NCBI GenBank assembly: GCA_021805405.1
Contig: JAJZFK010000141.1
Coordinates: forward strand, 1-10,948
DNA: 10,948 nt
Source of the DNA: a bacterium
GTDB lineage: Bacteria; Armatimonadota; Chthonomonadetes; Chthonomonadales; Chthonomonadaceae
Reading direction: 5' to 3'
Below, piece after piece: positions 7,203 through 10,948 of this stretch. Made by a program: the position numbers and the translations under genes. The notes beneath the pieces were generated by a model. That model was given only the letters and a program-made list of their open reading frames with translations. It ran no database searches and was not told the DNA's origin. Position 1 is the stretch's first letter, and each line of letters begins with the position of its first letter.

Positions 7203-8885
7203 CTAGGGTGTACCGTTGCCGGCCAGGAAAGTGGGACTGTAGCTGATGTGGCTAAGGTGCGGGTCATTGAAAGTGAGCGTGACCGAGATGCTTGCCCCTA
7301 CCGCGAGGCTGCTGCCCCCCACCGTGATGAAAGGACTGCCAGGACTGAAGTTGACTGTTGTCCCTGTTGCGCTGTTGAGCGTAATACCAGATGGCAAGCT
7401 GGAAATAGCCAGGTTGAACGGGCCAAACAGTGTGTTTTCAGAAGTATTGGTGAATGTTATTTGCTGGGTTATAGCATGCGATCCGGGACGGTGTACATAC
7501 CCATGATAAACAACCTCGAGCGACGATGTCTGGTTCGAGATATGCGAGGTCAGTTCGTATACCGTGCCGTTCCCGTATAAGCCTCCCCCAGCGGTAGTTC
7601 CAAAGAGGTTACCTTGGCTGTCCAGGGTTACAGCGTCGCAGGGGCCGCCACCATCTGAACCGTCGAAGGTGTGGAGGTTAGAGAAGTTGCCCTCAGTGTC
7701 TATTTTGTAGACAGTGCCGTCATAGTAAGCTCCTCCTCCCGCGGTAGTTCCGAACAGGTTTCCCAAGCTGTCTACAACTACAGCACCCTGTGAAGGGCCC
7801 TCTATGTAGCGAGGGTGGCGGAAGGTGTGGAGCAGGGAGAATTGGTGTAAATTGTTGATCTTGAAAACTGTTCCAAAGTCGTCCGCGCCTCCAAAAACAG
7901 TAGATCCGTAGAGGTTTCCATGACTGTCAATCGTTACTGCAGAGTAGGGCGATTCGCCATCGGAGTTGTTGAAGTTATGGAGTACCGAGTAATTCCCCAG
8001 ATTGTCTAATTCGAAAACTGTGCCATCACCATAGCTACCTCCGCTGAAAGCAGTTCCAAAGAGGTTTCCCTGGTGGTCCATAGATAAAGAATTAGGATAA
8101 TGTCCATCTGAGGAGTTGTTGGTAAAGGTGTGAAGAAGAGAGAAATTCCCAAGGGTGTCTATCTTGAAGACTACGCCAGAGCTATGATTAGGGCCACCGA
8201 CTGTGGTAGTACCGTAAAGGTTTCCCAGGTTGTCTAGTATTACGGCACTATAAGGAGACGATCCGTCATCATTATTGAAACTGTGGAGGAGTGAGAAGTT
8301 GCCCTGGGCGTCTATCTTGAACACGGTACCAAAACCAAACATACCTCCTGAAGTGGTAGTTCCAAATAGGTTTCCATGGCTGTCCGGTGTTACAGAAGCA
8401 AAGGGATCCGCGCCGTCTGAGGAGTCATTACCGTTGAAACTGTGGAGGAGTGAGAAGTTGCCCTGAGTGTCTACCTTGAACACCGTACCCGAACCAAACA
8501 TACCTCCTGAAGTGGTAGTTCCAAATAGGTTTCCCTCGCTATCCCTTGTTACAGAAGCAAAGGGCTCCGCTCCATCTAAATTCACATAATAACTGAAGCT
8601 GTGAAGAATAGAGAAATTATTTGAAGTGTCTAACTTGAAGACGCTGCCAATACCGTAGGTGCCTGCACGCTGTGTAGTTCCATATAGGTTTCCCTCACTG
8701 TCGTCTATTATGCCATTGAGAGATGAGGCATCTTCAGCGTAGGTAAAGTTATGGAAGACCGAGAAATTACCCAATACGTCTATCTTGAAGACCGTGCCAC
8801 TCCCATAAGCACCACCTCCACTGGTAATTCCGTAGAGGTTACCCATATTGTCCAGGCACAAAGGCCCAAAAAGGCATTTCGCCAT
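7203..8885 (-). CDS. GloVer-repeat exported protein, C-terminal part (after frameshift)
   Basis: This frame continues the protein that begins at 9807. It encodes 560 residues counted from an ATG at 8885 that has no ribosome binding site and lies inside a repeat, so that start is probably not used. It holds about nine GloVer repeats (GNLYGTT..GG..GTVFKID..GNFSLLHSF) including the one cut by the frameshift. About 115 residues follow from ELTSHISNQ to the terminal LAGNGTP: threonine/serine-rich, alternating hydrophobic strands with FTNTSENTLFGPFNLAI and ISVTLTFNDP, consistent with an Ig-like beta sandwich. There is no PEP-CTERM, LPXTG or other sorting motif at the end, so any attachment is by this domain or a partner. 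By family knowledge GloVer proteins are exported and often carry different C-terminal anchors. Whether a full-length product is made depends on the frameshift. Confidence 0.82.
   Translation of the reverse strand: MAKCLFGPLCLDNMGNLYGITSGGGAYGSGTVFKIDVLGNFSVFHNFTYAEDASSLNGIIDDSEGNLYGTTQRAGTYGIGSVFKLDTSNNFSILHSFSYYVNLDGAEPFASVTRDSEGNLFGTTTSGGMFGSGTVFKVDTQGNFSLLHSFNGNDSSDGADPFASVTPDSHGNLFGTTTSGGMFGFGTVFKIDAQGNFSLLHSFNNDDGSSPYSAVILDNLGNLYGTTTVGGPNHSSGVVFKIDTLGNFSLLHTFTNNSSDGHYPNSLSMDHQGNLFGTAFSGGSYGDGTVFELDNLGNYSVLHNFNNSDGESPYSAVTIDSHGNLYGSTVFGGADDFGTVFKINNLHQFSLLHTFRHPRYIEGPSQGAVVVDSLGNLFGTTAGGGAYYDGTVYKIDTEGNFSNLHTFDGSDGGGPCDAVTLDSQGNLFGTTAGGGLYGNGTVYELTSHISNQTSSLEVVYHGYVHRPGSHAITQQITFTNTSENTLFGPFNLAISSLPSGITLNSATGTTVNFSPGSPFITVGGSSLAVGASISVTLTFNDPHLSHISYSPTFLAGNGTP
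8277..8592 (-). repeat. Near-identical 159-bp tandem duplication
   Basis: Two consecutive copies (about 8277-8435 and 8436-8592) differ at few positions over most of their length. Blocks such as AAACTGTGGAGGAGTGAGAA and ACATACCTCCTGAAGTGGTA are unchanged in both. They encode units 8 and 9, both containing GTTTSGGMFG. This is the most recent-looking duplication in the array. Confidence 0.8.
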
Positions 8886-9807
8886 CCACGGACGTGAACA
8901 TACTGAAACTGTGGACTAACGAGAAATAACCCGATGTGTCTATCTTGAAAACCGCCCCACCGCCATTTGCGCCTCCTTGCGACATAGTCCCAAAGAGGTT
9001 GCCCTGACTGTCTATAGCTATAGGGCCACCGGAATATGACCCAAACCAGGAGTCATTCTGATTGAAACTGTGAACGAGCGAGAAATTGCCCAATGTGTCT
9101 ATCTTGAATATCGTGCCATTGTCACTGGCACCGCCGGCTCCAGTGGTTCCGTAGATGTTTCCCTTGCTGTCAATAGTTACGGCATTATTCGGACCATCGC
9201 CATCTGCCGAAATATTCTTGTTGAAGCTGTGAATGAGCGAGAAATTACCCAATGTGTCTATTTTGAATACCGTGCCGTTGTCACTCGTGCCGCCAGACCC
9301 AGTGGTTCCAAAGATATTTCCATGACGATCCAGTGTAACACCATTGGGATTATAGCCATCCGATGTGCTAATGTTGTTAAAACTGTGAAGAAGGGAGAAT
9401 TTGTGTAAGTTGTTGATTTTGAAAACTGTGCCTTCGTCATAGGCACCGCCTCCTCCCGTAGTTCCGTAGATGTTTCCCTGGTTATCTAGTGCTACAGATG
9501 CCTGCGGAAAAAAGCCGTCTGAACCATTGAAACTGTGGAGGAGCGAGAAATTCCCCTGATTGTCTATTTCGAATACCGTGCCGTCACCGTAGACACCGCC
9601 GCCCCACGTGGTTCCGTAGAAGTTTCCTTGACTGTCTCGTGTCAATGAGGCATAAGGAGACGCGCCATCTTTGATGTTAAACGAGCTGAAAGCATGAAGT
9701 TGTACGGCGTTGTACTGTGCCTTCGCCCGTTGAGCGACTAATGAGAACACCAGACCAAGCAGCAGCATGGCCAGAACGTGCTTCACCAGATTTGAATTGC
9801 CTTGCAT
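8839..9807 (-). CDS. GloVer-repeat exported protein, N-terminal part (before frameshift)
   Basis: The frame gives 322 residues. Residues 1-30 are a clear signal peptide: basic start, hydrophobic core LAMLLLGLVFSLVA, likely cleavage after AKA at 30. A half repeat (LHAFSSFNIKDG) and five complete GloVer units follow. The ATG is preceded by AAAAGGAG with an 8-base spacer. The last 14 residues (MPFWAFVPGQYG region) no longer fit the repeat; the next frame fits perfectly from GPLCLDNMGNLYG on, so the stop at 8839 is premature. Without the extra base the gene would span 7203-9807 and encode 867 residues. It lies 19 bases downstream of a PEP-CTERM-like gene on the same strand and is probably co-transcribed with it. 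The function of GloVer proteins is unknown; surface display or secretion is the likely destination. Confidence 0.85.
   Translation of the reverse strand: MQGNSNLVKHVLAMLLLGLVFSLVAQRAKAQYNAVQLHAFSSFNIKDGASPYASLTRDSQGNFYGTTWGGGVYGDGTVFEIDNQGNFSLLHSFNGSDGFFPQASVALDNQGNIYGTTGGGGAYDEGTVFKINNLHKFSLLHSFNNISTSDGYNPNGVTLDRHGNIFGTTGSGGTSDNGTVFKIDTLGNFSLIHSFNKNISADGDGPNNAVTIDSKGNIYGTTGAGGASDNGTIFKIDTLGNFSLVHSFNQNDSWFGSYSGGPIAIDSQGNLFGTMSQGGANGGGAVFKIDTSGYFSLVHSFSMFTSVDGEMPFWAFVPGQYG
8868..8872 (-). other. Frameshift site in the GloVer gene (5-base homopolymer)
   Basis: On the minus strand the reading is ATG CCT TTT TGG GCC, ending in a stop 12 codons later. Removing one T from the run of five gives CCT TTT GGG CCT, which restores P-F-G-P and continues the repeat into the downstream frame. 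The distance 7203-9807 is 2605 bases, one more than a multiple of three, consistent with a single inserted base. Confidence 0.85.
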
Positions 9808-9815
9808 TTCAAGTT

Positions 9816-9821
9816 CTCCTT
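9816..9821 (-). promoter_or_regulatory. Ribosome binding site of the GloVer gene
   Basis: AAGGAG on the minus strand, 8 bases before the ATG at 9807-9805. It occupies most of the 19-base gap after the PEP-CTERM-like gene, as expected for a second cistron. Confidence 0.75.
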
Positions 9822-9826
9822 TTCTG

Positions 9827-10501
9827 TTACTTCGCGGTCTTGCGTTTGCGGAACCCTGATCCTAGCAGCCCAGCCATAACCATCATTCCAAAACCTGCCG
9901 CGCTCCCTGCTTCCGGGGTCGTAGCGCCGGAAGTTATGGGGGTGACGACTGCTGTCACCGTGCCGCTGGTGCCGGTATAGCTGTAGGTATTCCAATTTGC
10001 TGCCCCAAAGCTGGTATTGTTGAAATCCAGAGTGGCAAGTTCAAAACTGGCGGGTCCACTGGTGGAGAAGGCTCCGTTTGTGTCGTATAGCCCAAACACA
10101 AAGTTATCGGGAGTGGTGCCCACAACCGGTGAAAGATGCACATCGAACGATAGCGCACCGCTGCCGGGAGTAAGTCCGTCACTATACTCGTTGATAGAGT
10201 TAGTAATAGAGGTTGCGCCCATCGAGATAGTGCCAGCTCCAATGCTGCCGCTCACGGCGTTGGTGAGGGAGGGCGAGCCTGCCACCGTTCCTCCTCCCAG
10301 GTTGAAGGTATCGAGGGTGGCGCTGCTACCGTTACTGCCATTAAGCTGGAAGTCGAGGTTGTAATTGTCTCCAGCTGCCAGGTTGGGCAGTCCGGAAGTA
10401 TTGATGCTGACATTGAAGTTGGTGTACTGCGCCAGTGCAGTGACAGGTAGGGCGGCAAAGGCGAGTGCCACAGAGAGAAAGAGAAGCGGTCGCAAGTTCA
10501 T
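9827..10501 (-). CDS. PEP-CTERM-like sorted exported protein (PEAGS variant)
   Basis: The protein has 224 residues. Residues 1-24 are a signal peptide (MNLRPLLFLSVALAFAALPV, cleavage likely after ALA). The mature part is rich in Asn, Gly, Ser and Thr with alternating beta strands, e.g. YNLDFQLNGSNGSSATLDTF, GALSFDVHL and NFVFGLYDTNGAF. This resembles beta-sandwich PEP-CTERM proteins with FNTSGL..LDFQLN..GS openings that I recall as one family, though I cannot confirm which. The C-terminus has the three parts of a sorting tag: P196-E-A-G-S200, a hydrophobic segment at about 201-216 (FGMMVMAGLLGSG) and the basic tail RKRK. By family knowledge such tags are processed by an exosortase during export to the surface or matrix. 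PEAGS replaces the usual PEP. Strong ribosome binding site; first gene of a pair with the GloVer gene. Confidence 0.85.
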   Translation of the reverse strand: MNLRPLLFLSVALAFAALPVTALAQYTNFNVSINTSGLPNLAAGDNYNLDFQLNGSNGSSATLDTFNLGGGTVAGSPSLTNAVSGSIGAGTISMGATSITNSINEYSDGLTPGSGALSFDVHLSPVVGTTPDNFVFGLYDTNGAFSTSGPASFELATLDFNNTSFGAANWNTYSYTGTSGTVTAVVTPITSGATTPEAGSAAGFGMMVMAGLLGSGFRKRKTAK

Positions 10502-10510
10502 GTTTTAATT

Positions 10511-10518
10511 TCCTCCTT
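10511..10518 (-). promoter_or_regulatory. Strong ribosome binding site of the PEP-CTERM-like gene
   Basis: AAGGAGGA on the minus strand, 9 bases before the ATG at 10501-10499. It is the closest match to the Shine-Dalgarno consensus in the window and suggests high expression. Confidence 0.8.
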
Positions 10519-10948
10519 CAACCGGAAACGCTAAGTAATAGCCCTTGTGGCCGTAAATTAAAAGGCCCGCAGGCTAAAGGAATAGAATAAATTCACGCGG
10601 TCACAGGTAGCCACACAGTTAAAGAGGCGGCTATGTTTGAATGGTATTTGTCGGGTTTTGCAATGACAACAATCCTTCTTTGGGATAGGTATCCCAACAA
10701 CAACCGGGCGTCCAAAGTGATTAATTCGTGCCGTTATGCCATGCATCATGTCTGCTGCTTCGCTAACCAGGAAAGGTTACACGCACACCTGCGTGATAGA
10801 GACGGTGAGCATTCGGCGACATCAGCGTGCATCCCTGCTTTGAAACAGCCCACTGCTCATCCCGGTATTGACTAATAATGACTTGCTGAGTACCGTTGTA
10901 TTGCCATTGCTTTCACGAAAAAGAAATAATAGGTAATGAGGTCGTGCC
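10519..10948. other. Region without a convincing gene
   Basis: About 430 bases upstream of the PEP-CTERM-like gene. It should contain that gene's promoter on the minus strand; AT-rich stretches near 10555-10595 are the likeliest place, but no hexamer pair at good spacing stands out. An 80-codon + strand frame at 10633-10875 is preceded by AAAGAGG (10621-10627), yet its product has an irregular, cysteine/histidine-rich composition and no recognisable domain, so I do not call it a gene. TTGACT at 10868-10873 may be part of a + strand promoter for a gene beyond the window, but its -10 partner is poor. Confidence 0.5.

Larger units (their letters stand above)
7555..9690 (-). repeat. Fourteen tandem GloVer repeats (about 46-53 residues each)
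   Basis: Reading through both frames, the core G-N-[LIF]-[YF]-G-T-T..G-G..G-T-V-F-[KE]-[IL] occurs 14 times, each core linked to [LIV][LIVF]H[SNT]F. The first LHAF (residues 37-40) precedes the first core, and the last core (GTVYEL) lacks a following LHSF. The unit boundary therefore lies within the module, as in velcro-closed beta-propellers. At DNA level neighbouring units are closely similar, best seen between units 8 and 9 and between 3 and 4, which both repeat at exactly 159 bases. The propeller fold is inferred. Confidence 0.88.

Noticed and set aside
7116..7580. A 154-codon + strand frame overlapping the 3' end of the GloVer gene.
   Set aside because: It runs antisense to the Ig-like domain and through the terminator hairpin, and its product looks like a shadow translation.
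8839..8885. Programmed ribosomal frameshift in the GloVer gene.
   Set aside because: The needed shift is +1, the T run is only five, and there is no obvious stimulatory element. A mutation or sequencing error is simpler.
7555..9690. Repeat array as a CRISPR or other non-coding repeat.
   Set aside because: The repeat keeps a long protein frame with a conserved amino-acid pattern; variation falls mainly at silent or tolerant positions and there is no repeat-spacer layout.
10633..10875. An 80-codon + strand frame preceded by AAAGAGG.
   Set aside because: No recognisable domain and unnatural-looking composition. The possible ribosome binding site alone is not enough; the opposite-strand frame at 10558-10749 is equally unconvincing.

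Overview
The window reads as a bacterial chromosome segment. Several traits together suggest Armatimonadota or a nearby environmental lineage: GloVer-type tandem repeats, a PEP-CTERM-like sorted protein with a PEAGS variant motif, a DUF2227-type membrane protein beside HtrA, and a DUF3417-bearing alpha-glucan phosphorylase. This placement is inferred from gene families remembered, not from a search. Acidobacteria or Verrucomicrobia are alternatives. No transposase, integrase, tRNA, rRNA or CRISPR array was seen.

Layout. (1) 1-936, + strand: 3' end of a class B penicillin-binding protein 2 (MrdA type). (2) 1006-3573, +: glycogen/alpha-glucan phosphorylase (GlgP). (3) 3574-3718: convergent gap with an inverted repeat. 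(4) 3719-4309, -: small exported protein with two BamE/SmpA-like G-I-x-x-G segments. (5) 4310-4679: divergent intergenic region with a roughly 106-base foldback element and further symmetric motifs ahead of htrA. (6) 4680-7101, +: tight three-gene cluster of HtrA-like membrane-anchored serine protease, DUF2227-like membrane protein and glycerophosphodiester phosphodiesterase, with gaps of 5 and 11 bases. (7) 7102-7202: convergent gap with a hairpin terminator serving best the minus strand. (8) 7203-10501, -: a two-gene unit for exported proteins. The first gene is a PEP-CTERM-like protein; 19 bases downstream is a long GloVer-repeat protein split into two frames by one extra base in a 5-base homopolymer. 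(9) 10502-10948: no convincing gene.

How the genes relate. The left side holds housekeeping envelope and storage-glucan functions: peptidoglycan elongation and glycogen breakdown. The central cluster combines envelope proteolysis, a multi-pass membrane protein and phosphodiester salvage. The right side encodes exported surface proteins.

The most interesting observation concerns the GloVer protein. Read through the frameshift, it holds 14 repeat cores. Its N-terminus carries exactly the half-unit missing from its last repeat. This would suit a velcro-closed propeller (14 blades, possibly 2 x 7). It also argues that the gene was intact in one frame until recently, or that the frameshift is a sequence error.
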